A stretch of DNA of 64,000 nt, taken from Clostridium sp. CAG:354_28_25 (GTDB taxonomy: Bacteria > Bacillota > Clostridia > TANB77 > CAG-508). The stretch is taken from contig MNRL01000014.1 in NCBI GenBank assembly GCA_001915925.1, positions 124,001-188,000 on the forward strand. The letters are read 5' to 3'. Numbering within the stretch: position 1 is the first letter of the stretch; each line of letters opens with the position of its first letter. A model generated the notes under the pieces. That model saw nothing but the letters and a program-made list of their open reading frames with translations. It did not search any database and was not told the DNA's origin. Made by a program: the position numbers and the translations under genes. Below are positions 41,493 to 50,854 of the stretch, piece after piece.

Positions 41493-42248
41493 TTATACTA
41501 TTTTTTTCTTTTTCTCTACGATTATGTCTTTAAAAAGATCTTCTTGCTTTGTATTTACTTTATCTCTTTTTGACATTTCTAATAGTCCACTAAATGCAGT
41601 TACTACTTCCTGCTTATTATGTTCTTTTAACGAAAATAATTTATTAAATACAAATTTGTTATTTTTTATTAATGCTTTAAACATCTCTTTTACTTTACTT
41701 GCTACTGTATAATTATCTGTTATCGCAATTTTCTCTATATTTTCTGCATTTTTATTTATTTTTTCTTCGTTTTTCTCTAAAAGTGTTTTATATAAATTAG
41801 GAATTAAATCTTTTTCGTATTCTTTTTCAATTTCTTGTTTTGGCAATTCTATATTTTCTCTTGTTCCTAAATAAATTTTTGAATTTTCCTCGTAATTTAC
41901 TTTTAATTTCTTTATAATTTCTTTGTATTTTTTATACTCGATAATTCTTTGTATAAGTTCTTCTTCTGTAAGCTCTTCTTCTGCTTCTTCTTGTTTTGGA
42001 AGTAAACTTTTGGATTTTAAATAGATTAATGTTGATGCCATCATTATAAATTCACTTGCTATGTCTAAATTCATTTCTTCCATTTGATTTAAATATTCTA
42101 TGTATTGGTCTGCAATCTCGTTTATTTTTATATCATAAATATCCATTTTATTTTTGTCTATTAAATGACATAATAAATCTAATGGTCCTTCAAAATTATC
42201 TATTTTTATTGCGTATTTATTTGTTTCGAACATCAACATATTTGCCAT
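41493..42248 (-). CDS. scpA: Segregation and condensation protein A
   Basis: ScpA is the kleisin that joins SMC heads and recruits ScpB for chromosome condensation. The 251-aa sequence starts with YAIKIDNFEGPLDLLCHLID and KMDIYDIKINEIADQYIEYL, both highly diagnostic, followed by MMASTLIYLKSKSLLPKQ. The C-terminal winged-helix region is present (FSGLLEMSKRDKV). The gene begins 2 bp after recX. The expected scpB partner is not next to it. Confidence 0.93.
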   Translation of the reverse strand: MANMLMFETNKYAIKIDNFEGPLDLLCHLIDKNKMDIYDIKINEIADQYIEYLNQMEEMNLDIASEFIMMASTLIYLKSKSLLPKQEEAEEELTEEELIQRIIEYKKYKEIIKKLKVNYEENSKIYLGTRENIELPKQEIEKEYEKDLIPNLYKTLLEKNEEKINKNAENIEKIAITDNYTVASKVKEMFKALIKNNKFVFNKLFSLKEHNKQEVVTAFSGLLEMSKRDKVNTKQEDLFKDIIVEKKKKIV

Positions 42249-42250
42249 AA

Positions 42251-42685
42251 TTACTCCTCAATCTTTATATTGTCTCTTTTATATCCTTTTCTTAATAAAT
42301 AATTTATTATATCTTCTTTTTCTGTATTATGTATTTTCTTATTTATTATATTTTGAGCAGATTGTTTTTCGTATTCTTCTAATTCATCTATGTGTTCACT
42401 CACATAATCTTCTAACACATCTCTTTTTATTCCTTTTGAATATAGTTTATATATTATTTCTTTTATTGACATATTTTTTAAATTTTTGAATTCAGCAACT
42501 GCTCTTTCTATATAATTTTTATCATTTATATAGCCTGCTTCTTTTAGATATTCTATACTATCTTCTAGAAGGTCTTCATCTATTGTATTAAATTTTATTC
42601 TTATTTCATTTTCTGTTCTCTTTTTATACATAATATACTTTAAGATTTTCGTTTTTGTTTTGTCAAATTCTTCTATACTATACAT
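42251..42685 (-). CDS. recX: Regulatory protein RecX
   Basis: RecX binds RecA filaments and limits RecA activity. This 144-aa protein shows the three-helix repeats typical of RecX: KILKYIMYKKRTENEIRIKF, YLKEAGYINDKNYIERAVAE and IKEIIYKLYSKGIKRDVLED, ending IINYLLRKGYKRDNI. It follows recA by 16 bp and is followed by scpA after 2 bp, so it is part of the recA operon and would share its damage control. Confidence 0.92.
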   Translation of the reverse strand: MYSIEEFDKTKTKILKYIMYKKRTENEIRIKFNTIDEDLLEDSIEYLKEAGYINDKNYIERAVAEFKNLKNMSIKEIIYKLYSKGIKRDVLEDYVSEHIDELEEYEKQSAQNIINKKIHNTEKEDIINYLLRKGYKRDNIKIEE

Positions 42686-42701
42686 CTTTATTCCTTACAT
42701 G

Positions 42702-43793
42702 TTATTTTTTCTTTGGCTTTGCTTCTTCGTCTTCTACTAGTACTACTACGTCATCATCATCATTATTTTCTTCTTCATCGCCTAAGCTTTTTTCAAAAGC
42801 TTTTTCGAAATTATCTCTTACTTTCTTTTCTACTTCTGCCATTATATCTGGATTTTCTGCTAAATATCTCTTAACATTTTCCCTACCTTGTCCAATTCTA
42901 TTTCCGTCATAACTGAACCAAGAACCACTCTTTTCGATTATATCTAAGTTTACTGCCATATCTAAAATATTTCCTTCTTTAGAAATACCCTTACCATATA
43001 CTATATCAAATTCTGCTTCTCTAAATGGTGGTGCAACTTTATTTTTTACAACTTTTACTCTTGCTCTACTTCCTGTTATTTCACCATCTTGTTTTATGTT
43101 TTCTATTTTTCTAATATCCATTCTAACTGAAGCATAGAATTTTAAAGCTCTACCACCAGTTGTTGTTTCTGGATTTCCAAACATAACACCAATTTTTTCT
43201 CTTAATTGGTTTATGAATATTAATACTGTTTTTGATTTATTTATTGCTCCTGCTAATTTTCTTAATGCTTGTGACATTAATCTTGCTTGCAGACCCATAT
43301 GAGAATCTCCCATATCTCCATCGATTTCTGCCTTTGGAACTAATGCTGCAACAGAGTCTACTACAACTACATCTAACGCTCCACTTCTTACTAATGCTTC
43401 TGTTATTTCTAAAGCTTGTTCTCCTGTGTCTGGTTGTGATACTAATAAATTATCTATATCTACACCCAAATGTTTTGCATATACTGGGTCTAACGCATGT
43501 TCAGCATCTATAAAAGCTGCTTCGCCATTCATTTTTTGTGCTTCTGCAATTATGTGTAATGCTAAAGTTGTTTTACCAGAAGATTCTGGACCATATATTT
43601 CTATAATTCTTCCTCTTGGTACACCACCAATTCCTAATGCTATATCTAAACTTAAAGCTCCTGTTGGAATTGCTTCTACTTCCATTGCTTTAAATTCTCC
43701 TAATTTCATTACTGAACCTTTTCCAAATTGTTTTTCTATTTGACTCATCGCCATTTCTAACGCTTTTTTTCTTTCTAAGTTTTCTCCACTCAT
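42702..43793 (-). CDS. recA: Recombinase RecA
   Basis: RecA forms filaments on single-stranded DNA for strand exchange and for LexA cleavage in the SOS response. The 363-aa sequence has Walker A IYGPESSGKTTLALH, Walker B VVVVDSVAALVPKAEI, loop L1 DSHMGLQARLMSQALRK and loop L2 INQLREKIGVMFGNPETTTG. The acidic C-terminal tail (DEEENNDDDDVVVLVEDEE) is longer and more acidic than in many species. AGGAGG precedes the ATG. A consensus promoter and an SOS-type box lie directly upstream. Confidence 0.98.
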   Translation of the reverse strand: MSGENLERKKALEMAMSQIEKQFGKGSVMKLGEFKAMEVEAIPTGALSLDIALGIGGVPRGRIIEIYGPESSGKTTLALHIIAEAQKMNGEAAFIDAEHALDPVYAKHLGVDIDNLLVSQPDTGEQALEITEALVRSGALDVVVVDSVAALVPKAEIDGDMGDSHMGLQARLMSQALRKLAGAINKSKTVLIFINQLREKIGVMFGNPETTTGGRALKFYASVRMDIRKIENIKQDGEITGSRARVKVVKNKVAPPFREAEFDIVYGKGISKEGNILDMAVNLDIIEKSGSWFSYDGNRIGQGRENVKRYLAENPDIMAEVEKKVRDNFEKAFEKSLGDEEENNDDDDVVVLVEDEEAKPKKK

Positions 43794-43807
43794 TATTTTT
43801 CCTCCTA

Positions 43808-43821
43808 TGAACGTATGTTTG
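43808..43821 (-). promoter_or_regulatory. LexA/DinR-like box upstream of recA
   Basis: On the minus strand CAAACATACGTTCA matches CGAACRNRYGTTYC at 12 of 14 positions. It lies between the -10 element and the ribosome binding site of recA. The same motif type occurs in the dinD and ORF6N promoters. Confidence 0.7.
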
Positions 43822-43825
43822 TTTT

Positions 43826-43853
43826 ATTATATACTAATTTATTTTTTTGTCAA
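43826..43853 (-). promoter_or_regulatory. recA promoter
   Basis: On the minus strand TTGACA (43853-43848) and TATAAT (43831-43826) are 16 bp apart. Confidence 0.78.
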
Positions 43854-43861
43854 TACTTTTT

Positions 43862-45457
43862 TTATCTTCTGTACCAATTTTCTATTCCATAAAATATATT
43901 ATATTGGTTTGGCTTAATTTCTCCTACTAGGCTTGTACTGTAAATAACATTTACTTTGTTAAAATATAAACTAATATATGGTACGTCATCTCTGTATATT
44001 TCAATTAATCTATTTGTATCTTCCTTTATTTTATTTTCATCTGTTAAACTTAATAATTCATTTAATAAATTATTAGCTTCTTCATTTTGATAGTTTGCTA
44101 AATTTCCTGATCCGAAATATGTAACTAAGCTAGGTGATAATGAACTATTTGTTCCAGTTATTATCATTCCATAGTTTTTATTATTTAAAGCTGTCTGAAA
44201 ACTTGCTGAATTTAATTTAGAAACATTTACTTTGATTCCGATGTTTTCTAAACTGGTTTTTATTATATCTGCTACAGCAACTTGTGAGCTATTATCTGCA
44301 TTTACTGTAAGATTTATACTTAATCTTATTGTTTTATAATTTTCAACCTTTTGCCAACTTCCATATTTATATGACCAACCACCATCGATTAAAACTTGTT
44401 TAGCTTGGTCTGGATTATACCCTGTACTACTGCTACCTTGTTCAAATGTCCAATTTCCATAATCTAATGGATTATCTGCAGTATAATATTTTCCACCATA
44501 TACGCATGTTACTATACTACTTTTATCTATAGCATATGATATTGCTTTTCTTACTTCCCATCTACTTAGAAAATTATCATATGTATTTAGGGCAATAAAA
44601 TCGTGCTCTCTACCATAAAATTCTTTTTTGTTATACCCTATTGTTCCAATATTATCTTCTATATTAATATTTTCTGTTGTTAATATATCTATATTTCCTA
44701 ATTTAAAAGCATTATAAGCTTCTCCCATTGATGAATATTTATTAACATTTATCGTATCTACTTTTGCATTTTTCTCTGAGATATTCCACCAACTAGTATT
44801 CTTTTTTAATACAACTGTGCTAGTAGAATTTGACTCTATTTTATACATACCTGTACCAATTGGAGTAGCATTCTTATCTGTATTTTGTATATCTTGACCT
44901 GCAAAATATGTACTTGATACTATTGGGAATATTAAATTATATTCGAAAAATGGTATTATTGTATCCAAATTTATTCTTATACTATAATTATCGATTATAT
45001 CTACACTTGCTATGTGTTGTACATTATAACTATAGATTGAGTTTATTTGCTTTAATGTTTCTATGGTATATTTTACATCTTGTGCTGTAAAACTGGTTCC
45101 ATCCTGCCATTTTACATTACTTCTTAATTTTAATATATAAGATGTATCTCCTGATTTTGCCCATTCTGTAGCTAAACATGGTTGTAATTTATAATTCTCA
45201 TCTAATTGTAATAATGGTTCAAATACTAATTTTGTTATTTCTTGCACGTTTCTATTATTGCTTATTAGTGGATTTATTGTATCATAACTTACAATTTCCA
45301 TTCTTAGATCTGTAATTGTTTGATTTGTTTGAGCTGTTGTTTGATTTTCTGTATTTTCTGAATTAGACTTATTGTCTTCGTAAATCATATAAACTGCCAC
45401 TCCAACAATTATAATTACAGCTATAAAAAATATATATTTAATAACATTTGACTTCAT
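43862..45457 (-). CDS. Extracellular solute-binding protein, family 5 (oligopeptide-type)
   Basis: This 531-aa protein has an N-terminal membrane anchor (IKYIFFIAVIIIVGVAVYMI) and not a lipobox, then a Thr/Asn-rich linker. The SBP_bac_5 fold is shown by NRNVQEITKLVFEPLLQLDE, YILKLRSNVKWQDGTSFTAQ and DVKYTIETLK, by IALNTYDNFLSRWEVRKAI and by the late YDPDQAKQVLIDGG-like segment GYNPDQAKQVLIDGGW. Such proteins bind peptides or similar ligands for ABC import, but no permease or ATPase genes are next to it, so it may feed a distant transporter or act as a sensor. Confidence 0.88.
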   Translation of the reverse strand: MKSNVIKYIFFIAVIIIVGVAVYMIYEDNKSNSENTENQTTAQTNQTITDLRMEIVSYDTINPLISNNRNVQEITKLVFEPLLQLDENYKLQPCLATEWAKSGDTSYILKLRSNVKWQDGTSFTAQDVKYTIETLKQINSIYSYNVQHIASVDIIDNYSIRINLDTIIPFFEYNLIFPIVSSTYFAGQDIQNTDKNATPIGTGMYKIESNSTSTVVLKKNTSWWNISEKNAKVDTINVNKYSSMGEAYNAFKLGNIDILTTENINIEDNIGTIGYNKKEFYGREHDFIALNTYDNFLSRWEVRKAISYAIDKSSIVTCVYGGKYYTADNPLDYGNWTFEQGSSSTGYNPDQAKQVLIDGGWSYKYGSWQKVENYKTIRLSINLTVNADNSSQVAVADIIKTSLENIGIKVNVSKLNSASFQTALNNKNYGMIITGTNSSLSPSLVTYFGSGNLANYQNEEANNLLNELLSLTDENKIKEDTNRLIEIYRDDVPYISLYFNKVNVIYSTSLVGEIKPNQYNIFYGIENWYRR

Positions 45458-45544
45458 TTTTCTCTCCGTTTACCTTTGTATTTTTACTTCTTTATAATAT
45501 ATTACTTTTGTATTTTTTTCAAGATGTTTTTGTATATATGAAAA

Positions 45545-45570
45545 CAAAAAGAGGACTATATAAGCCCCCT
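45545..45570 (-). terminator. Terminator of spoVS
   Basis: On the minus strand GGGGGC-type arm (45570-45564) pairs with GTCCTCT (45556-45550) with two G-U pairs and is followed by five T residues, 9 bp after the spoVS stop. Confidence 0.6.
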
Positions 45571-45578
45571 AATTTATT

Positions 45579-45842
45579 CTATTTTCTTGATTCTATTATT
45601 AGCTTCATGCCAGTTCTGTCTTCTCCTTCTACTTGAACCTCTGCAAATGCAGGTATACAAACTAAATCTACCCCTGCTGGTGCTACAAATCCTCTTGCAA
45701 TTGCTACTGCTTTTACAGCTTGATTTAATGCTCCTGCACCTATTGCTTGCATTTCTGCTTTGTTATTTTCCTTTACCAAACCTGCTATTGCACCTGCAAC
45801 TGAATTTGGATTTGATTTTGATGAGATTTTTAAAACTTCCAT
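45579..45842 (-). CDS. spoVS: Stage V sporulation protein S
   Basis: This 87-aa protein is SpoVS, an Alba-like small protein needed for progress past stage V in Bacillus. The sequence MEVLKISSKSNPNSVAGAIA, then GAGALNQAVKAVAIARGFVA and VCIPAFAEVQVEGEDRTGMK, is almost invariant in the family. AGGAGG precedes the ATG. It follows ymdB in the order rny-ymdB-spoVS shared with Bacillus and many Clostridia, though about 130 bp separates the two. Confidence 0.96.
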   Translation of the reverse strand: MEVLKISSKSNPNSVAGAIAGLVKENNKAEMQAIGAGALNQAVKAVAIARGFVAPAGVDLVCIPAFAEVQVEGEDRTGMKLIIESRK

Positions 45843-45975
45843 TTCTTGCCTCCTATAATTTATTTTTTAGTTCATCTTGTGACTGATATATTTATATTAT
45901 ATTTGGTAATTAATGTAAATATATTTTTCCAAATTTTAGGAGGTTTATATCGCACAATATAACACATTTCGACAT

Positions 45976-46749
45976 TTATTTAGTATTTATTCTAATAATC
46001 TCTTCTGTTCGATTTGTTTCATCATTAATTTTAAAAACACATCCGTTTATCATTGCTTCACTATCAGCTAATTTATATCTCTCTGGTAAAGATGTTACGA
46101 ATCTCTTAAAAGAAACACCTACATCCATTCCTATAACTGATTTTTTAGGTCCAGTCATTCCAATATCTGTTATATATGCTGTTCCCTTTTCTAACATCTG
46201 CTCATCTGCTGTTTGAACATGTGTATGTGTACCATATACTATAGTATATTTTCCATCCATATAATATCCCATCGCAATTTTTTCTGCTGTTGCTTCTGCA
46301 TGAAAATCTAGTACAAAAATGTCAGCTTGATTTTTTAATTTATTATATATATCATTTGCAACTATAAATGGATTTTCTGATAAAATTCCCATAGATGTTC
46401 TTCCTATTAAATTTATAACAGCTATTCTTTTATTGTTTTTGTTAACTATACTGTAATCATTGCCAGGCAATCCTTTTGTATAATTAGCTGGTCTAACAAT
46501 TCTTTTATCATCAATAAAAGAAAAAATATCTTTCTTTCCCCATGTATGGTTTCCCATTGTTATTACATCTGCTCCAGCATTTATTAAAGAATCAAAAATC
46601 TTTTTAGTTATTCCCATTCCACCTGCTGAATTCTCACCATTTATTATGCAAAAATCTATATTATATTTTTCTTTTAGTTTTGGCAATTCTTTTACAATTT
46701 TCTTCACGCCAATTTCTCCTACAATATCACCTATTGCTAAAATATTCAT
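45976..46749 (-). CDS. ymdB: YmdB-family metallophosphoesterase
   Basis: This 257-aa enzyme belongs to the YmdB/TIGR00282 group of calcineurin-like phosphodiesterases with activity on cyclic nucleotides. Metal-ligand motifs are NILAIGDIVGEIG, FCIINGENSAGGMGITKKI, VITMGNHTWGKKDI, FVLDFHAEATAEK and IVYGTHTHVQTADEQ. In Bacillus it affects biofilm and motility decisions. The gene lies between rny and spoVS. AAGG upstream of the ATG. Confidence 0.93.
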   Translation of the reverse strand: MNILAIGDIVGEIGVKKIVKELPKLKEKYNIDFCIINGENSAGGMGITKKIFDSLINAGADVITMGNHTWGKKDIFSFIDDKRIVRPANYTKGLPGNDYSIVNKNNKRIAVINLIGRTSMGILSENPFIVANDIYNKLKNQADIFVLDFHAEATAEKIAMGYYMDGKYTIVYGTHTHVQTADEQMLEKGTAYITDIGMTGPKKSVIGMDVGVSFKRFVTSLPERYKLADSEAMINGCVFKINDETNRTEEIIRINTK

Positions 46750-46870
46750 AATCTACCTTCTTTCTTGTTCCGTTATATTATATAGTAGGTTTATTAGTAT
46801 TTCAAGTTTTATATTAATTAATACCTTCTATTGGCAGAATACCAAAAGTTCTACTGCAATTAAAATCTTC

Positions 46871-46906
46871 CTAAAACAAAAAAAGTAGCATCTCTGCTAC
46901 TTTTTT
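46871..46906 (-). terminator. Rho-independent terminator of rny
   Basis: Twelve-bp perfect arms AAAAAAGTAGCA (46879-46890) and TGCTACTTTTTT (46895-46906) around TCTC are followed on the minus strand by a T-rich run, 2 bp after the rny stop. Confidence 0.88.
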
Positions 46907-46907
46907 A

Positions 46908-48449
46908 TTATTTTGCATAATCTATAACTCTTGTTTCTCTTACTAGGTTAACTTTTATTTGTCCTGGATAATCCATTTCTTTTTCTATTTTTTCTGAAAT
47001 ATTTCTACCTAGTAATACCATTTGACTATCAGAAATTTTATCTGGTTTAACGATAATTCTTATCTCCCTACCAGCTTGGATTGCATAAGATTTATCTACA
47101 CCATCAAATGAATCTGCAATAGATTCTAATTCCTGTAGTCTCTTTATATATGCTTCTAAAGTTTCACGTCTTGCACCAGGTCTTGATGCAGATATTGCAT
47201 CTGCTGCTTGTACTAAAACAGCTTCTATTGTTTGTGGTTCTACATCTCCATGGTGTGCTTCTACAGCATTTATTACTGCAGGATTTTCTTTGTATTTCTT
47301 TAATACTTCAACACCTATTTCAACATGAGTACCTTCCATATCATGGTCTAAAGCTTTACCAATATCATGCAATAAACCAGCTCTTCTTGCAAGTTTTGGA
47401 TCTAAGCCTAATTCTTCTGCCATGATTCGTGCTAAGTTTGAAACTTCTATAGAGTGATTTAAAACATTTTGACCATAACTTGTTCTATATTTTAATTTTC
47501 CTATTAGTTTAATCAAATCTGGATGTAAGCCCATAACTCCTGTTTCTAAAGTTGCTCTTTCTCCTTCTTCTTTAATAGTTTCTGCTAATTCTTCCTTAGC
47601 TTTTTCTACCATTTCTTCTATTTTTGAAGGATGTATTCTTCCATCATCAATTAATTTTTCTAGAGCAATCCTTGCAACTTCTCTTCTTAATGGGTCAAAA
47701 CCTGAAAGTACTACAGCTTCTGGAGTATCATCAATAATTAAATCTACACCTGTTAATGTTTCGATAGCTTTTATATTTCTTCCTTCTCTTCCTATAATTC
47801 TACCTTTCATATCATCATTAGGAAGTGAAACTATTGAAACAGTAGTTTCTTGTGAATGGTCTGCAGCACATTTTTGAATAGAATACCCAATAATTTCTTT
47901 TGCCATCTTATCTGCTTGCTCTTTAAATTGTTGTTCTTTATCTTTAATTAAGATAGCTTTCTCGTTAGTTATTTGCTCATCAATTTCTTTTAATAATTGA
48001 TTTTTAGCTTCTTCTGAAGTTAAATTAGATATTCTTTCTAATTCTTCTCTTTGCTTAGAAATAAGTTTTTCCAAATTTAATTTTTCATTCTCTAGCTCTT
48101 GTCTTTTTGCTTCTAAATCTTTTTCTTTCTTTTCCAAATTATCTGACTTTTTGTCTATATTTTCTTCTCTTTGGAATAATCTTTTTTCTTGACTTTGTAT
48201 TTCGCCTCTTCTTTCTTTAATCTCTTTATCCAATTCATTTCTTGCATTCATAATTTCTTCTTTTGCTTTAAAAATTTCTTCTTTTTTCTTGTTTTCTGCA
48301 TCTTTATTAGCATTTTCTAATATTTTTTTTGCTTCTTCTTCAGCACTTTGAATTTTAGATTCTGCTATTTTCTTTCTATAAGCAACACCTATAAAAAAGA
48401 AGATAACAGCAGAGATTACAATAGAAGCGATAATGATTCCTATATTCAT
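46908..48449 (-). CDS. rny: Ribonuclease Y
   Basis: RNase Y is the membrane-anchored endoribonuclease that starts mRNA decay in many Firmicutes. The 513-aa protein has an N-terminal membrane helix (about 3-24), a long charged coiled coil (about 30-190), a KH domain (VSIVSLPNDDMKGRIIGREG, RNIKAIETLTGVDLIIDDTP) and an HD phosphohydrolase domain (NHSIEVSNLARIMAEELGLD, RAGLLHDIGKALDHDMEGTH). A GGGG site lies upstream of the ATG. It is in the conserved rny-ymdB-spoVS order but a terminator separates it from ymdB. Confidence 0.97.
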   Translation of the reverse strand: MNIGIIIASIVISAVIFFFIGVAYRKKIAESKIQSAEEEAKKILENANKDAENKKKEEIFKAKEEIMNARNELDKEIKERRGEIQSQEKRLFQREENIDKKSDNLEKKEKDLEAKRQELENEKLNLEKLISKQREELERISNLTSEEAKNQLLKEIDEQITNEKAILIKDKEQQFKEQADKMAKEIIGYSIQKCAADHSQETTVSIVSLPNDDMKGRIIGREGRNIKAIETLTGVDLIIDDTPEAVVLSGFDPLRREVARIALEKLIDDGRIHPSKIEEMVEKAKEELAETIKEEGERATLETGVMGLHPDLIKLIGKLKYRTSYGQNVLNHSIEVSNLARIMAEELGLDPKLARRAGLLHDIGKALDHDMEGTHVEIGVEVLKKYKENPAVINAVEAHHGDVEPQTIEAVLVQAADAISASRPGARRETLEAYIKRLQELESIADSFDGVDKSYAIQAGREIRIIVKPDKISDSQMVLLGRNISEKIEKEMDYPGQIKVNLVRETRVIDYAK

Positions 48450-48611
48450 AACCCCTCTACCTCTTTCTATTAAATTTTCAATGTACAGTGTAAATATATA
48501 TAAAACTTAAAAAATATATTTTTACTCACAATATAATTTTATCTTTAATATGCAATACTGTCAAGGTTATTTATGTAAAATATTTTTATTCTTTATTAAA
48601 ATCCATTTTCC

Positions 48612-48648
48612 AAAAAAAGGTAAGGTCTTATAACAAAACCTTACCTTT
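48612..48648 (-). terminator. Rho-independent terminator of thrS
   Basis: Eleven-bp perfect arms AAAGGTAAGGT (48616-48626) and ACCTTACCTTT (48638-48648) are followed on the minus strand by a T run, directly after the thrS stop. Confidence 0.88.
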
Positions 48649-48653
48649 AAATT

Positions 48654-50588
48654 TTATCTTACTTTATTTTCTATCTCTTCTTGCATTCTCTCTAGGAATT
48701 CTTCTTTATTTACTTGTCCTAAATCCCCTTCTTTTCTAGACCTTACAGCAACCGCATTTGCTTCTATTTCTTTATCACCAACAACTAACATATATGGTAT
48801 TTTTTGTAGTTGTGCTTCACGAATTTTATATCCTATTTTTTCGTTTCTGTCATCTACTTCAATTCTAATTCCTGCTTTTCTATATTCTTTTTCTATTTCT
48901 CTAGCATATTCTAATTGCGCATCAGAAATTGGTAAAATTTTTGCTTGTGTTGGTGCTAGCCATAATGGTAGAGCTCCTTTTGTTTCTTCAATTAAAAATG
49001 CCATAAATCTATCTGAAGAACCTAGAATTGCTCTATGAATTACAACTGGTCTATGTTCTTTTCCATCTTCACCAATATATGTTAATTTAAATCTTTCTGG
49101 TAGTAAGAAATCTAATTGACATGTAGAAATTGTTACATCATGTCCTAATGCAGATTTTATTTGAACATCTAGTTTTGGTCCATAGAAAGCTGCTTCTCCT
49201 TCTGCTTCATAGAAGTCAAGATTTAGTGCTTTTAATGTATCTCTTAATTGACTTTCTGCACTTTCCCACATTTCGTCATCATCAAAATATTTATGTTTAT
49301 CATTTTTATCTCTTAAAGATAATCTAAAGCTATAATTTTCAAATCCAAAGTCTTCGTAAACAGCTAAAATTAATTTAACAACTTCAGAAATTTCAGCTTG
49401 TATTTGTTCTGGAGTTACAAATAAATGAGCATCATTTTGACACATTTCTCTAACTCTTTCTAAGCCACAAACGCTACCACTTGCTTCATATCTAAAGTCA
49501 TGTGCAAGTTCACCAATTCTGATTGGTAAATCTCTATATGAATGTAGTTTATTTTTATAAATTAACATATGATGTGGACAGTTCATTGGTCTTAATACCA
49601 TTTCTTCATTATCCATTTTCATTACTGGGAACATATCTTCTTTGTAGTGATCCCAGTGTCCACTTGTTTTATATAATTCTACATTTGCAAGTGATGGTGT
49701 ATATACATGTTTATATCCAAGTTCAATTTCTTTGTCTTGAATATATCTTTCTAAAATCCTTCTTATTGTTGCACCATCTGGCAAATACATTGGAAGTCCA
49801 GAACCTACAAGTTCATGTGTCATAAATAAGTCTAATTCTTTACCTATTTTCCTATGATCTCTTTCTTTTGCTTCTTGTAATAAATTTAAGTACTCTTCTA
49901 ATTGTGACTTTTTAGGGAATGAAATTCCATAAATTCTTTGAAGCATTTTATTCTTTTCATTACCTCTCCAATAAGCTCCTGAAGCTGATAATAATTTTAC
50001 AACTTTTACTTTTCCAGTACTCATTAAATGAGGTCCTGCACATAAATCAACAAATTCACCTTGTTTATAGAAAGATATTTCTTCTCCCTCTGGTAGTTCC
50101 TCTATTAATTCTACTTTATAAGGCTCATCATTTTCTTTCATAAATTTTATAGCTTCTTCTCTTGATAGTGAATATCTTTCGATTGGTAAATCTTCTTTTA
50201 TTATTTTTTTCATTTCTTCTTCTATTTTTTCAAAGTCTTCTTCTGAAAAATGTTTTTCTGTATCAAAATCATAGTAGAACCCATTTTCTATTGCTGGTCC
50301 TATTGTTAATTTTACATTTCCATATAATCTTTTTATTGCTTGTGCCATAATATGTGATGTTGTATGCCAATAAGCTTTTTTTCCTTCTAAGTCATCATCT
50401 TGAAATGTATGAATTACTAGCTCACAATCTTCATTTATCTCATATCTTAAATCTTCTACTTTTCCATTAATTTCCCCACAAGTTGCAATTCTTGCTAATC
50501 CTTCACTTATTTTTTTTGCTACATCTAGTATTGAGCTACCTTTCTCTACCTCCATAATAGATCCATCTTTTAATTTTAATTTAACCAT
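48654..50588 (-). CDS. thrS: Threonine--tRNA ligase
   Basis: This 644-aa synthetase has an N-terminal TGS domain, the editing domain with HTTSHIMAQAIKRLYG and the zinc-linked HxxxH, and the catalytic core: LRPMNCPHHMLIYKNKLHSY (zinc cysteine), RIGELAHDFRYEASGSVCGL (motif 2), and VIHRAILGSSDRFMAFLIEE (motif 3). The anticodon-binding domain ends the protein. It is preceded by a T-box leader whose specifier fits threonine. GGAGGG precedes the ATG. Confidence 0.97.
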   Translation of the reverse strand: MVKLKLKDGSIMEVEKGSSILDVAKKISEGLARIATCGEINGKVEDLRYEINEDCELVIHTFQDDDLEGKKAYWHTTSHIMAQAIKRLYGNVKLTIGPAIENGFYYDFDTEKHFSEEDFEKIEEEMKKIIKEDLPIERYSLSREEAIKFMKENDEPYKVELIEELPEGEEISFYKQGEFVDLCAGPHLMSTGKVKVVKLLSASGAYWRGNEKNKMLQRIYGISFPKKSQLEEYLNLLQEAKERDHRKIGKELDLFMTHELVGSGLPMYLPDGATIRRILERYIQDKEIELGYKHVYTPSLANVELYKTSGHWDHYKEDMFPVMKMDNEEMVLRPMNCPHHMLIYKNKLHSYRDLPIRIGELAHDFRYEASGSVCGLERVREMCQNDAHLFVTPEQIQAEISEVVKLILAVYEDFGFENYSFRLSLRDKNDKHKYFDDDEMWESAESQLRDTLKALNLDFYEAEGEAAFYGPKLDVQIKSALGHDVTISTCQLDFLLPERFKLTYIGEDGKEHRPVVIHRAILGSSDRFMAFLIEETKGALPLWLAPTQAKILPISDAQLEYAREIEKEYRKAGIRIEVDDRNEKIGYKIREAQLQKIPYMLVVGDKEIEANAVAVRSRKEGDLGQVNKEEFLERMQEEIENKVR

Positions 50589-50631
50589 ATATATCCCTCC
50601 TAATTTATAATTAACTTATTTTATATACCAA

Positions 50632-50829
50632 AAGCACTCCTATAGATTGTTACATCTATAGGAGTGCTTACACGGTTCCATCCTAATTTTTTACTTAATT
50701 TGATTATATCGTTATCAACGCCATAGGTTATTAGCCTAGGTGCTTAAAAAGGTAGTTTTTCAATTAGTTACATTTAAATTAGCTTTCAGCCTATGACTAA
50801 TTCTCTCTAAAAATAATCACTAATTTACT
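50632..50829 (-). ncRNA. T-box riboswitch (threonine) upstream of thrS
   Basis: On the minus strand the leader shows, in order, a stem I region, a candidate specifier ACC (Thr; complement at 50751-50753), the T-box core AGGATGGAACCGTG (50684-50671) and a 15-bp terminator stem (50632-50646 and 50655-50669, arm AAGCACTCCTATAGA) followed by T residues. Uncharged tRNA-Thr would stabilise the antiterminator and allow thrS transcription. The 5' boundary is approximate. Confidence 0.92.
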
Positions 50830-50854
50830 TTGTCTTTTTATTGCATATATATTT

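Noticed and set aside
45587..45886. Plus-strand frame opposite spoVS
   Set aside because: Leucine-rich shadow frame caused by codon bias of the real spoVS gene on the other strand.
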